The notes beneath the pieces are model-generated. The model was not told the origin of the DNA. It saw nothing but the letters and a program-made list of their open reading frames with translations, and made no database searches. Below, one piece after another: positions 17,788 to 25,270 of a DNA stretch of 64,000 bases (positions are counted from its first letter, which is position 1; each line of letters begins with the position of its first letter). Origin of the DNA: Nostoc sp. KVJ3 (GTDB lineage: Bacteria > Cyanobacteriota > Cyanobacteriia > Cyanobacteriales > Nostocaceae); contig NZ_WWFG01000003.1 in the NCBI RefSeq assembly GCF_026127265.1, positions 62,001-126,000 of the forward strand, read 5' to 3'. The translations under genes were made by a program, and so were the position numbers.

Positions 17788-18081
17788 TTTATATCAGTAG
17801 CAATATTCGTCCACGAATTTGATTGTTTTTACGGGTAGACGCAGCTTTCCTCCCAGTGTCACCACATCTCGATTAAGCCTGCGCTTGTGCAGAGGGGAAA
17901 GGATTTGTACAAAAACTCTCCCATGCACCTTATCAAGCTTGTGAGAAATGCGGGTTATCACTTCAATATGCAACCAAATAATTTTACTATTGCTGGGATG
18001 AAGCTTGATAACAATAAAAGTTAACTTTTTTCTTGAAGAATCGTAAATGTACAATTTTACTGTTGTGCATAATTTAATTAT
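17788..18081. other. 294-bp region between divergent genes
   Basis: This stretch separates the minus-strand methyltransferase and the plus-strand trpB2 remnant. A minus-strand open frame crosses it, but it overlaps the trpB2 start, lacks a ribosome-binding site and has no recognisable protein pattern, so I do not call it. Promoters for both flanks are expected here. Confidence 0.4.
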
Positions 18082-18999
18082 ATGGACACGATTAAATACG
18101 TTCTGACTGAAAACCAAATGCCAAAAGCTTGGTACAACATCCAAGCTGATTTGCCACAAGCCTTACCACCAGTTTTAAATCCTGCTACTGGTAAGCCAAT
18201 TACACCAGATGAATTATTACCTTTGTTTCCATTGGCACTGATTGAGCAAGAAGTTAGCCAACAAAGATGGATTGAAATACCAGATGCAGTCCGCTCTATT
18301 TATTGCCAGTGGCGACCAACTCCTCTTTATCGTGCCCGTCGCTTAGAACAAGCTTTAGATACGCCTGCCAAAATTTACTACAAATATGAGGGTGTTAGTC
18401 CCTCTGGAAGCCACAAACCCAATACTGCGGTCGCCCAAGCATACTACAATAAACAAGCTGGAGTCAAAAAGCTAACTACTGAAACGGGAGCCGGACAGTG
18501 GGGATCATCTCTAGCTTTTGCCGGTGCGCTATTCGGTTTAGAAGTCTTAGTTTATATGGTAAAGGTTAGCTACCAGCAAAAGCCTTACCGCCGAGCTTTA
18601 ATGGAAACCTACGGCGCGAGGGTCGTTGCTAGCCCAAGTACTCAAACCCAAGCCGGACGTAAAATTCTTGCACAAAATCCCAATAGTAATGGCAGTTTAG
18701 GGATTGCTATTAGTGAAGCTGTAGAAGTAGCTGCTGCTGATCAACAAACTAAGTATGCTTTAGGTAGTGTTCTCAATCATGTACTGCTACATCAAACTGT
18801 GATTGGTCAAGAAGCATTGACTCAATTAGAAATGGCAGGAGATTATCCTGATATTGTTATTGGCTGCACTGGTGGCGGTAGCAACTTTGCCGGAATTGCT
18901 TTCCCATTTCTCGGTGCTAAACTGCGAAGAGAACGAGATATACAAGTAATAGCTGTCGAACCTGCTGCTTGTCCATCATTGACTCGTGGAAAATATGGA
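18082..18999 (+). pseudogene. TrpB2-like PLP-dependent enzyme, C-terminal third deleted
   Basis: The product matches the TrpB-like (TrpB2) tryptophan synthase beta family: ADLPQALPPVLNP near the start, RWRPTPLYRARRLE-type wording, YKYEGVSPSGSHKPNTA with the PLP-binding lysine (KPN, about residue 112), ETGAGQWGSSLA, and GCTGGGSNFAG phosphate loop. The family is about 450 residues, but homology stops near residue 306 (LTRGKYG). The frame then reads into the reverse complement of a ybaK remnant until 19119. The C-terminal portion is therefore lost, so the enzyme is almost certainly inactive. Confidence 0.85.
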
Positions 19000-19267
19000 C
19001 TTCCTTCAGGGCAACTGTCTCAACCTTGCGGTTTCCTGAAATTCGAGCTAAAGCTTTTAGGTCTAACTGAGCATTTCCCGGCACAACAGCAAAACAGATA
19101 CCTGTTGTATCACCTCTGACTACTAGAGTTTTAAAAACTTGCTCTGGGGGAAGACCAACTTTGTGTGCTGTACTCTCAGCAGCGAGATCGTCAGGGTCAA
19201 CCTCATAGCTCAGGATTTGGTAGGGAATACCTAGTTTATCCAGTAGTCGAGCAGCATTGGTTTTCAT
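18998..19267 (-). pseudogene. YbaK/Cys-tRNA(Pro) deacylase, C-terminal part deleted
   Basis: The first 90 residues read as a bacterial YbaK-type aminoacyl-tRNA editing protein: MKTNAARLLDKLGIPYQILSYE, then PPEQVFKTLVVRGD, CFAVVPGNAQLDLKALA and GNRKVETVALKEV. The normal protein continues with a glycine-rich segment to about 158 residues. Here homology ends exactly where the trpB2 fragment begins on the other strand, and the frame then reads into trpB2 antisense. The two genes were joined tail to tail by a deletion near 18999. Confidence 0.85.
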
Positions 19268-19289
19268 TCAAGTCCACAAAAGATATTAT

Positions 19290-19701
19290 TTATTGCTCAA
19301 GCTCCCAATCTTCAATCACCAGCCCACTAACACGACTGAATTCTCTTGTGTTGTGTGTGATTAATGTTAAGTTATGTGTCAAGGCGATCGCAGCTATTTG
19401 AAAATCATTGGGGCCTATTGGAGTACCGTTTGCTCCTAATTCTGCACGAATTCTACCGTAGGTGAGGGCAGTAACATCATTAAAAGGCAAAGAAACAAAC
19501 AAAGTAAGTAAGAAATTGCTGTTGTCAAGCTAAAGTAATTTGGGGATTATTGCTTTTTATCGCTCCATAAAACAACTCTGCCTTCACTACTGAACAGACA
19601 GCAATATCTTCTACATTTGTGGACTGTAAATGTCCTCGAATTAAGAGCGACCTACCATTGAGATAACGAGCGCAAACATTGGTATCTAATAGATACTTCA
19701 C
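19290..19701 (-). pseudogene. VapC-type PIN-domain toxin, broken by a stop and a frameshift
   Basis: Reading from GTG 19701 gives VKYLLDTNVCARYLNGRSL, the usual VapC start with the first acidic catalytic residue, and continues to CSVVKAELFYGA with the second. An in-frame TGA then interrupts at about codon 65, and a one-base shift is needed about seven codons later to continue FVSLPFNDVTALTYGRIRAELG, PIGPNDFQIAAIAL and THNTREFSRVSGL to the end at 19290. All PIN-domain landmarks are present across the two frames, but no intact protein can be made. The cognate antitoxin gene overlaps the start by four bases. Confidence 0.85.
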
Positions 19702-19952
19702 ACAATTTCTTCCCTTGTCTCAAAATCACCTTCAGAGTCGATAACAATTGGATCGTCTTGACAACTACCGTAAGTCTGCTCAAAAAAGCCGGGTGGCCAT
19801 CCCAGTTCTTCTGGTGTTTTTGTAGGTGTTGATGGTTCTATTTGTTGATAAATCACCAGGACTTCCATTTCTTTGTCTGTGATGCCAACGGGAATCTCAA
19901 GGTGCAAAATGCCATCAGCCCCAACATGAGAACATAACTTAATACTTTGCAT
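19698..19952 (-). CDS. VapB-type antitoxin
   Basis: An 84-residue antitoxin-like protein: an N-terminal AbrB/MazE-like segment (GILHLEIPVGITDKEMEVLVIYQ) followed by the toxin-binding tail with TPEELGWPPGFFEQTYGSCQDD and ETREEI. This PEELGWPPGFFEQT pattern is characteristic of antitoxins preceding VapC in cyanobacteria. Its stop overlaps the vapC GTG in GTGTGA, so the pair was translationally coupled. The toxin is broken, so this antitoxin is now an orphan, though it could still neutralise related toxins or repress its promoter. Confidence 0.8.
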   Translation of the reverse strand: MQSIKLCSHVGADGILHLEIPVGITDKEMEVLVIYQQIEPSTPTKTPEELGWPPGFFEQTYGSCQDDPIVIDSEGDFETREEIV

Positions 19953-19964
19953 TACTGTTGTCTC

Positions 19965-20080
19965 CTATTCCTTGGCTGATTGAAAATTACGTGGTATCTC
20001 ATCTATGATGCCGTATTCTTTTTCAATCACACTCAACAGCTTCTTCTCCATAGCTGTCAAATACGGTCGCTTCAACTCTC
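19965..20080 (-). pseudogene. C-terminal fragment related to the plasmid protein at 23270-24229
   Basis: This stretch reads RPYLTAMEKKLLSVIEKEYG followed by IIDEIPRNFQSAKE and a stop. It closely resembles the end of the intact protein at 23270-24229 (RAYLTAVEEKLLTLLESEYG). Only the last 35-40 residues remain. The upstream side runs directly into the decayed GNAT gene near 20085, marking another recombination joint. Confidence 0.7.
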
Positions 20081-20084
20081 CCAA

Positions 20085-20739
20085 GTGCGGTTAGATTGTT
20101 TATGAGCGATCGCAATTTGAAACCATTCGCCTGGTATTCCAATCTTTGCTGTGTGCATTTAGTAGATAAAGGACTGCGCTGCATTATAGGATAGCATTGT
20201 GTGACTTTAAGAAGATTTTGGACAGCTTTCGGAAGGAGAAGTTGGACAAGTTGTAAGCTGAAATACTTAAAACTCCGTTAAGGCATTAATCAAGCGATCG
20301 CTTTTTTTGGATAAAGAAAATGGACATAATAACAAAAATGGAAGAAGGAATTGGACACAAATCCACTTTAATACTACTCACAGGCCAACTTATCCCCCTA
20401 ACTCGTGGGATTTCTTGCAAGCTTTGCGATCGCTTGCTGCCATCGGCATCACTATTACCAAAACCTTTATTTTACATACAGGCATAGAGTTTGAGCAGTT
20501 TAGTTTTTCTGTATGCTATTTTTTAGATGTTTTTGGAACGTAAACTTGGACATCCACTTTTGGAAGGTAAACTTGGACAACCTGTCCAAAATCTTCTTCA
20601 AGTCACACATTGACCAACTTTGGAATTGAGCTACCTGAGAATCTTGGCGGTAAGCAAGAAACCGATCTAGATCCTGATCAATAAATCGACGCAGAATCAG
20701 CCGTTCAGTTAATTGGGGGAGAAAACGTCGTGGAAACAA
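20085..20739 (-). pseudogene. GNAT acetyltransferase split by the 408-bp mini-element
   Basis: The first part (20739 to 20608) reads LTERLILRRFIDQDLDRFLAYR then AQFQSWSM, the start of a RimJ/RimL-like GNAT acetyltransferase. Removing the 20200-20607 element and one copy of the 5-bp duplication joins it in frame to LSYNAAQSFIY at 20194, then after one TAA to MHTAKIGIPGEWFQIAIAHKQSN. The gene is cut off near 20085 before the acetyl-CoA-binding motif. It therefore has three lesions: insertion, nonsense codon and 3' deletion. The start is probably TTG 20739 after AGGAG. Confidence 0.8.
20200..20607. mobile_element. 408-bp non-autonomous transposon with Tn7/Mu-like TGT...ACA ends
   Basis: The ends are 26-bp inverted repeats with one mismatch (20200-20225 and 20582-20607, starting TGTGACTT), flanked by perfect CATTG direct repeats at 20195-20199 and 20608-20612. 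Inside are five 18-bp direct repeats of the type GGAAGGTAAACTTGGACA at 20231, 20309, 20340, 20535 and 20562. TGT/ACA termini, 5-bp target duplication and multiple internal sites near both ends are known for elements moved by TnsB/TniA/MuA-type transposases. No transposase is encoded, so it must be mobilised in trans. Confidence 0.85.
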
Positions 20740-21192
20740 TCAAACTTTACTCCTCAAATTACTTTTACCAACATTTTTTCAAAGATTGGGTTGAAAAACC
20801 GATAGCCCAGCACATATCCATTAATCGGCACTATCTGCGCCATATAGTTTGCCAACTGCCATAAACTCTTTCCAGTTATGGACAGTTTAAGATGGCTTAT
20901 TTTGCGCCAGTTCCACTACTCACGCCAGCTTCGGGCTTTCTACAAGGTGTCTTAGTATACTCAATACTTAGCTGATGCATCACAGACGAGAATCGCCAAG
21001 GAAGCAATGCCAGCTATATTATTTATTTTCCGGGAGCTTGTAAGGATTTGCTGTTCTTTTGGCAATTAAATAATAGGAGCAATATTTTTGGACGGAATAT
21101 TGAATGTGCAGTTTCATAAATTTCTGTGGCTCACAAAGGATTTGTAACCTTTCTAAGAATTATCTTTCTAGGATGATATTTAGGAGGGTACG
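20740..21192. other. 453-bp region upstream of the sigma-like gene
   Basis: No intact gene. On the minus strand around 20770-20880 a frame reads ITGKSLWQLANYMAQIVPIN and GYRFFNPIFEKMLVKVI, which looks protein-like and may be the tail of a lost gene. The right part should hold the promoter of the plus-strand sigma-like gene, whose TTG start is preceded by TTAGGAGGG. Confidence 0.4.
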
Positions 21193-21828
21193 TTGAACAG
21201 TCATAGTCTAGAAGATAAAGAATCGAACCAACAATTACTCAGGAAAGTTATTGAACAGCGTTATCAAGAACTTTTAACAGGTATCCAAGTTTACATTTGG
21301 AAGTTTGGTTTTGTAAAAGAGCGCACTCAAGCCGAGACACTAGTTAAAGAAATTTTACAAGACACTATCGTAATTGCTCTTGAAAAATCACACAATTACG
21401 ACATTAATCGTCCAGCACTACCCTGGCTGCTCGGTATAGCTCTCAATGTGATGCGAAAAAGACGACGACAGCAGGACTATGAATCTCAATACATTACGCC
21501 GATTACAGATACTCCCCAAGTTCGTCAAAGAATTCAGAAACTTGGTTTTGAATTCATTTCCGAAGCAGAAATGTTTGAATTTTTACACCATTTACCTGAA
21601 CCAAGAGACCCTTATGGTCGGCTTATTTTAGAAGAACTACTCTACTTAGTTGAAGACAATGAGCGAGAAGTACTTAGATTAGCCTTTGTTGAAGGACTAA
21701 AAGGTAAATCATTAGCTTCAGCCTTAAATATTAAAGAAGGAACAGCTTGGGTACGCTTACACCGAGCGATTGTGCGGTTACGTCAAGCCTACGCACTCAA
21801 TATGCCGGAACTTGAAAAGGGCAAATAA
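21193..21828 (+). CDS. ECF-like sigma-70 family protein
   Basis: The 211-residue product has a sigma region 2-like part (AETLVKEILQDTIVIALEK then RPALPWLLGIALNVMRKRRR, about residues 47-96) and a region 4-like HTH (LVEDNEREVLRLAFVEGLKG, ALNIKEGTAWVRLHRAIVRLRQA, about 154-200). This is the two-domain plan of ECF sigma factors. The start is TTG 21193, supported by AGGAGG 5-10 bases upstream. The next gene begins one base after its stop codon, so they form an operon. No anti-sigma factor with membrane segments is seen. Confidence 0.8.
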   Translation: MNSHSLEDKESNQQLLRKVIEQRYQELLTGIQVYIWKFGFVKERTQAETLVKEILQDTIVIALEKSHNYDINRPALPWLLGIALNVMRKRRRQQDYESQYITPITDTPQVRQRIQKLGFEFISEAEMFEFLHHLPEPRDPYGRLILEELLYLVEDNEREVLRLAFVEGLKGKSLASALNIKEGTAWVRLHRAIVRLRQAYALNMPELEKGK

Positions 21829-21829
21829 A

Positions 21830-22852
21830 ATGTACGAAAACAGTCACAACCAAAACTTTACTTCTCGTGAAGAAGCAATTCATCGCTATATCTTAGCACT
21901 TGACCAAGGGAATATAGACAATGTTGCTCAAGTTATGGAAGCAGCCCTGGATGATCCTGAGTTAGAACAGATTATTGTGGAAATCAATCTAGCCTATTAC
22001 GAACAAGAGCAATTAATACCAATTATAGAAAGTGAAAGAATCAGTGATTCACTCAACAATCACTTATTTGTTACTTTTGAAACCGATAAAGAATCCCAAA
22101 ATTCTTTAGAAACAACAGATGTTAATTCGGGTATAAAGGTTAACAACTGTTTGCTAACGATAAATCAGGAAATTCAGGATATATCCCATCACAACCTAGT
22201 AAAGCCAAAACTAGATGAACAGCTAAAATACTTAGTTACACAAGCTTGTAGATACCAACCTGGAAGCCCCCAGCGTCAGAAACTACTGACGCAAATTATT
22301 CGTTTGACTTCCAATAAACTATGGAGAGAAAGCACTCCTTACTATCAAGATGCACTGCAACAAACTTGGTTGTATTTCTGTCGCAATATCTGTGAAGGTT
22401 TAACTGGTCAAACCTATGACCCTACTTATGGCACTGTCATCACCTGGTTGAATGCTTACCTGAAACGCAGGCTACAAGACTTTTACCTGAATCAGAACTT
22501 GGAACGAGCCACAACAGTCCCTCTGGGAATTCGTCAGTCTACATCGGATGGAATAAGCCAAACCATTGACCCTGTAGATAACCTGCCTGCTACTCCTCAA
22601 GCACCTCCCATTCTAGAAGACTTAGAGATATGGGCTAAGACAGACTCTGAAGGTGAACTACGCCGTACTTGTATTAAAGGCCGCCCAGATGTTAATTGTC
22701 AGGTGTTAATTCTCAAACGTCTACCCCCAGAAGTTAGTTGGAAAGAGTTGTCAAAGGATTTTGGGTTATCAATTCCGACATTGAGCAGTTTTTATCAACG
22801 TCATTGTTTACCGCGTTTACGTAAGTTTGCTGAGTTAGAGGGCTTTTTATAA
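21830..22852 (+). CDS. Sigma-70-like companion protein
   Basis: This 340-residue product has an acidic N-terminal half of unknown type (residues 1-130). Next comes a sigma region 2-like stretch (YQDALQQTWLYFCRNICEGL, then TWLNAYLKRRLQDFYLNQNL, about 175-225), a linker, and a C-terminal HTH (PPEVSWKELSKDFGLSIPTL, about 300-320). ATG 21830 is chosen over an upstream reading because GAAAAGG lies 10-16 bases before it and it abuts the preceding stop. Similar long sigma-like proteins paired with ECF-like genes occur in filamentous cyanobacteria. Whether it initiates transcription or antagonises its partner is unknown. Confidence 0.7.
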   Translation: MYENSHNQNFTSREEAIHRYILALDQGNIDNVAQVMEAALDDPELEQIIVEINLAYYEQEQLIPIIESERISDSLNNHLFVTFETDKESQNSLETTDVNSGIKVNNCLLTINQEIQDISHHNLVKPKLDEQLKYLVTQACRYQPGSPQRQKLLTQIIRLTSNKLWRESTPYYQDALQQTWLYFCRNICEGLTGQTYDPTYGTVITWLNAYLKRRLQDFYLNQNLERATTVPLGIRQSTSDGISQTIDPVDNLPATPQAPPILEDLEIWAKTDSEGELRRTCIKGRPDVNCQVLILKRLPPEVSWKELSKDFGLSIPTLSSFYQRHCLPRLRKFAELEGFL

Positions 22853-23269
22853 AAGTGCTAGAGGATTTCTTTTTCACCAGCTATATTGCTAAGACTGGTT
22901 AAATAACATTCAGCACAGCACGGGCAGCTTCTTCCAATTTCTCGTTTTCCCGTAGCCTACTGATGCGTAAGCGTAGCCCGCCGCAGGGATCGCTCTTAGA
23001 GAAATGCCAATTATCTACATCTTGTAAAGTTCTATTGAGTTTTGTTCATTTCTAGCCAGTTGTAGAGTGGGAACTGAACTCTGTTGAGCGCTGTATGGAT
23101 CATGTAGAGGGGTTCTACAGCACTCAACTAAACAACTGGCTCCGGCTGGATGTCAAGAAGCGGGAAGTTTTATCTTTTCCCTCGTACAACTTCTTCACTG
23201 TCCCGTTGCGTTGCTAACTCCATTGAAACTGCAATCCAAAGCCATTGGATGCCAATTTGCCAAAATTGT
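22853..23269. other. 417-bp region without a gene, containing nested inverted repeats
   Basis: No complete gene. A dispersed cyanobacterial repeat (GTAGCCCGCCGCAGGGATCGC type) lies near 22970-22995, and the minus strand near 22900-22950 reads ENEKLEEAARAVLNVI followed by a stop, probably a C-terminal gene scrap. The nested hairpin at 23054-23141 is listed separately. Confidence 0.5.
23054..23141. repeat. Nested inverted repeat (possible structured RNA or plasmid site)
   Basis: An outer 10-bp perfect stem (AGCCAGTTGT at 23054-23063 with 23132-23141) encloses a 13-bp stem with one mismatch (23083-23095 with 23116-23128, GTTGAG and CTCAAC ends) and a 20-base apical loop. It lies downstream of the minus-strand gene ending at 23270. 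A terminator, a small RNA, or an origin or transfer site are all possible; no T-run follows. Confidence 0.5.
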
Positions 23270-24229
23270 TTAGGGTATTTTCCCATACTCCGACTCTAGA
23301 AGCGTCAACAATTTCTCTTCCACAGCAGTAAGATAAGCCCGATTCACCTTTCCCAACAACTGCAACAGACTTTTGACTGTCTCCTCCAGCGAATCGGAAT
23401 ACACCCGACTGATGCGATCGCAAATAACCTGCATCTGCTGACACTCAGCAGGCAAGTAATCGTAAGACTTCAGGTGTTGTAACCCAACAGCGTACTCGCC
23501 ATCCCAGAGTTTTACAGTGCAGCTGAATTCGCCCACATGGTTAACGATACCCCAACAGCCACCTTTGCCTCTCAGTTCGGGATTGTCTTTGGTAATGATT
23601 TGGCAGACTTCGCCAATTTGGTAGGTATTGGGTACTTTCGTCCTTTCCATGATGCGCCGCACAACATCTTTGACGATTCTACCAGTCGGTACTTTCCCGC
23701 CAGCAAGTTCTACTGCTCTTAGCCACACTTCTTGCTGTTCGTGGGCTTCAAGTTTAGTCAGGGGTCGGATTTGTCCTTCGCTGGTAGGCAAGATTTGTCG
23801 CTGCTCGGAGTGGACTGTATCAGGATCATCTTCATTTTGCGTCCAATTTGGACACATTTTCATTAGGTTATCAAACACACCCGAAGCTTCGATTAATCTG
23901 TAAGGATGACGACGCTCAAATCCAAACCTGTCTTTGCAATACTCCTCAAAAGTGCTGTGGGTGGAACGGTAAAGCCTGCGATCGCGCAATTGTGCCAGTG
24001 CCTTTCCCGCCTCAAAAACTGCTCTCTCCACACGCCGCTCTAGGTAAAGGCGATCGCTTTGTTCCTCTTCGGTCAGTTCCTCGACCTCAACAGCAGTAAC
24101 TGTAATTATTGCTGAACCTGCGTTTTCCTGAAGGGAGATATCCTTTTCTGCAAGGTCATTTGGTAATGTGCTGTCATCAGATGCGGCAGGGGTGGCTTTT
24201 TTCCGTCTTCTAGAAGGTGGTTGGTTCAT
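23270..24229 (-). CDS. Conserved cyanobacterial plasmid DNA-associated protein
   Basis: The 319-residue product starts with a low-complexity basic stretch (MNQPPSRRRKKATPAA). A helical segment follows with RAVFEAGKALAQLRDRRLYR and EYCKDRFGFERRHPYRLIEA (about residues 70-120), typical of a family encoded on Nostoc plasmids and resembling the DNA-binding helices of DUF3102/ParB-like proteins. The centre has an SH3-like IGEVCQI...LRGKGGCWGIVNHVG part (about 200-230). The C-terminal 35 residues recur as a pseudogene at 19965-20080. A role in plasmid maintenance or regulation is inferred; no ParB nuclease motif is visible. Confidence 0.65.
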   Translation of the reverse strand: MNQPPSRRRKKATPAASDDSTLPNDLAEKDISLQENAGSAIITVTAVEVEELTEEEQSDRLYLERRVERAVFEAGKALAQLRDRRLYRSTHSTFEEYCKDRFGFERRHPYRLIEASGVFDNLMKMCPNWTQNEDDPDTVHSEQRQILPTSEGQIRPLTKLEAHEQQEVWLRAVELAGGKVPTGRIVKDVVRRIMERTKVPNTYQIGEVCQIITKDNPELRGKGGCWGIVNHVGEFSCTVKLWDGEYAVGLQHLKSYDYLPAECQQMQVICDRISRVYSDSLEETVKSLLQLLGKVNRAYLTAVEEKLLTLLESEYGKIP

Positions 24230-24375
24230 ACTTCCACCTCCTTTAATTCAATGCTATTTGCTTTGAGTTGATTGCAACGTAAATGTTGGATGTAACTGAC
24301 AACTGTTTAGACTTAGCCTGCCGCAGGCATTGCTTATTGAGAGACGGTGAAGGCATAGCAAGAAGATGAACGCAT

Positions 24376-24885
24376 TCATAATTCAGCATCTTCTTCAGGC
24401 TCTACAGCTTCATAAAGGTCTTTTGGCTCACAATTTAGTAACTCACAAAGTTTTGCAACTCGAACGAACATTTTGACTCCATCACGGCTTTTTTCCCAGT
24501 TGCGAACCGTCGAGACATCAAGCCCCAGCGCCTCCGCTATCAGCCTTTGAGTCAAATTCTTTTCCTCTCTGAGTTTTGCAATCCTAGACACGTATCCATC
24601 GCATGAATTTAGCTCGTTGAATTCAACAGAGTAATTCAGAGGTGGATTGAACCATCTAATAAGAGCCAATTCAACCCAGTGTAATAAATTAACCTCTACT
24701 TCCAAATAAGCTATTCTTACACCAGTGTGATTACTCAATGCTTGTCGCTTGTGATGACTTACCCACCTTTGAGCAGGATTGATTGATCGCCCTATGTACT
24801 GCACTACCTCATTGCTATCAATAGCGAAATAAATGCATGGCGTTGTTGGTAGCTGCGATCGCTCTTTTAAAGAAACTGAAGGCAA
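24376..24885 (-). CDS. GIY-YIG nuclease domain fused to an XRE-type HTH
   Basis: Residues 15-90 form a GIY-YIG-like domain: TTPCIYFAIDS (the 'GIY' strand), VVQYIGRSINPAQRW (YIG plus the catalytic arginine region), HHKR and WVELALIRWFNPPLN with the metal-binding Glu and the final N. Residues 97-160 form a helix-turn-helix (SRIAKLREEKNLTQRLIAEALG, LDVSTVRNWEKS). The whole protein is 169 residues. It is 24 bp downstream of a second HTH gene with the same VSTVRNW recognition helix. A DNA-binding nuclease or a nuclease-derived regulator is inferred. Confidence 0.75.
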   Translation of the reverse strand: MPSVSLKERSQLPTTPCIYFAIDSNEVVQYIGRSINPAQRWVSHHKRQALSNHTGVRIAYLEVEVNLLHWVELALIRWFNPPLNYSVEFNELNSCDGYVSRIAKLREEKNLTQRLIAEALGLDVSTVRNWEKSRDGVKMFVRVAKLCELLNCEPKDLYEAVEPEEDAEL

Positions 24886-24909
24886 AACAAGAGGATTAAT
24901 AGCCTGGGG

Positions 24910-25119
24910 TTAAGCATTTTCAGACTCCAGTTCCGCCTGAACTAGTTCATCAAAAGTACACTTGTACACCTGCATAAGTTTTTGAAGTCCCACAGGAGTC
25001 ATCCGGGGAGCTGTTTTTAATTGATCCCAATTCCGAACCGTAGAGACGGCAACGCCAAGCTCCACGGCTATTTCTTCTGCTCTTTTTCCTACCCTTAGCC
25101 TTAGATCCTTCATATTCAT
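24910..25119 (-). CDS. Small HTH regulator, partner of the GIY-YIG-HTH gene
   Basis: A 69-residue protein that is essentially one helix-turn-helix (LRLRVGKRAEEIAVELG, then VAVSTVRNWDQLK) with a C-terminal helix. It shares the VSTVRNW recognition helix with the next gene and both probably form one operon. It is divergent from the gene at 25271, with a perfect 16-bp palindrome at 25177-25192 between them that is a natural candidate for its operator. Confidence 0.7.
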   Translation of the reverse strand: MNMKDLRLRVGKRAEEIAVELGVAVSTVRNWDQLKTAPRMTPVGLQKLMQVYKCTFDELVQAELESENA

Positions 25120-25168
25120 ACTAATAGATTACACCATTAGCATAGCACAGTTACTTGGTACTAGGCAG

Positions 25169-25192
25169 TTGACAAGTACTAATTAATTAGTA
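25169..25192. promoter_or_regulatory. Promoter element with a 16-bp perfect palindrome
   Basis: TTGACA (25169-25174) is followed by the perfect palindrome TACTAATTAATTAGTA (25177-25192) and AT-rich -10-like sequence (TAATAA, TATAGA) before 25205. This fits a plus-strand promoter with an operator in its spacer, controlling the gene at 25271 and perhaps the divergent HTH operon. Confidence 0.5.
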
Positions 25193-25204
25193 ATAATAAA
25201 TATA

Positions 25205-25243
25205 GAAAAAGCGCCACCGACCGGAAATCTGAAGCGCTTTTTC
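25205..25243 (+). terminator. Terminator-like hairpin in the 5' leader of the 25271 gene
   Basis: A 10-bp perfect stem (25205-25214 and 25234-25243; core AAAAAGCGC/GCGCTTTTT) ends in a T-tract on the plus strand. It stands between a likely promoter and the ATG at 25271, where a terminator would act as an attenuator. It could also end readthrough from the left. Confidence 0.6.
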
Positions 25244-25270
25244 TGTCCCTAATAATAAGGAATCTTAATT

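Noticed and set aside
17794..18159. Minus-strand frame of 121 codons upstream of trpB2
   Set aside because: Overlaps the start of trpB2 on the other strand, has no ribosome-binding site and no recognisable protein pattern.
20307..20543. Plus-strand frame of 78 codons inside the 408-bp element
   Set aside because: It lies wholly inside the mini-transposon, running through two of the 18-bp repeats and the start of a third, and resembles no transposase; likely noise.
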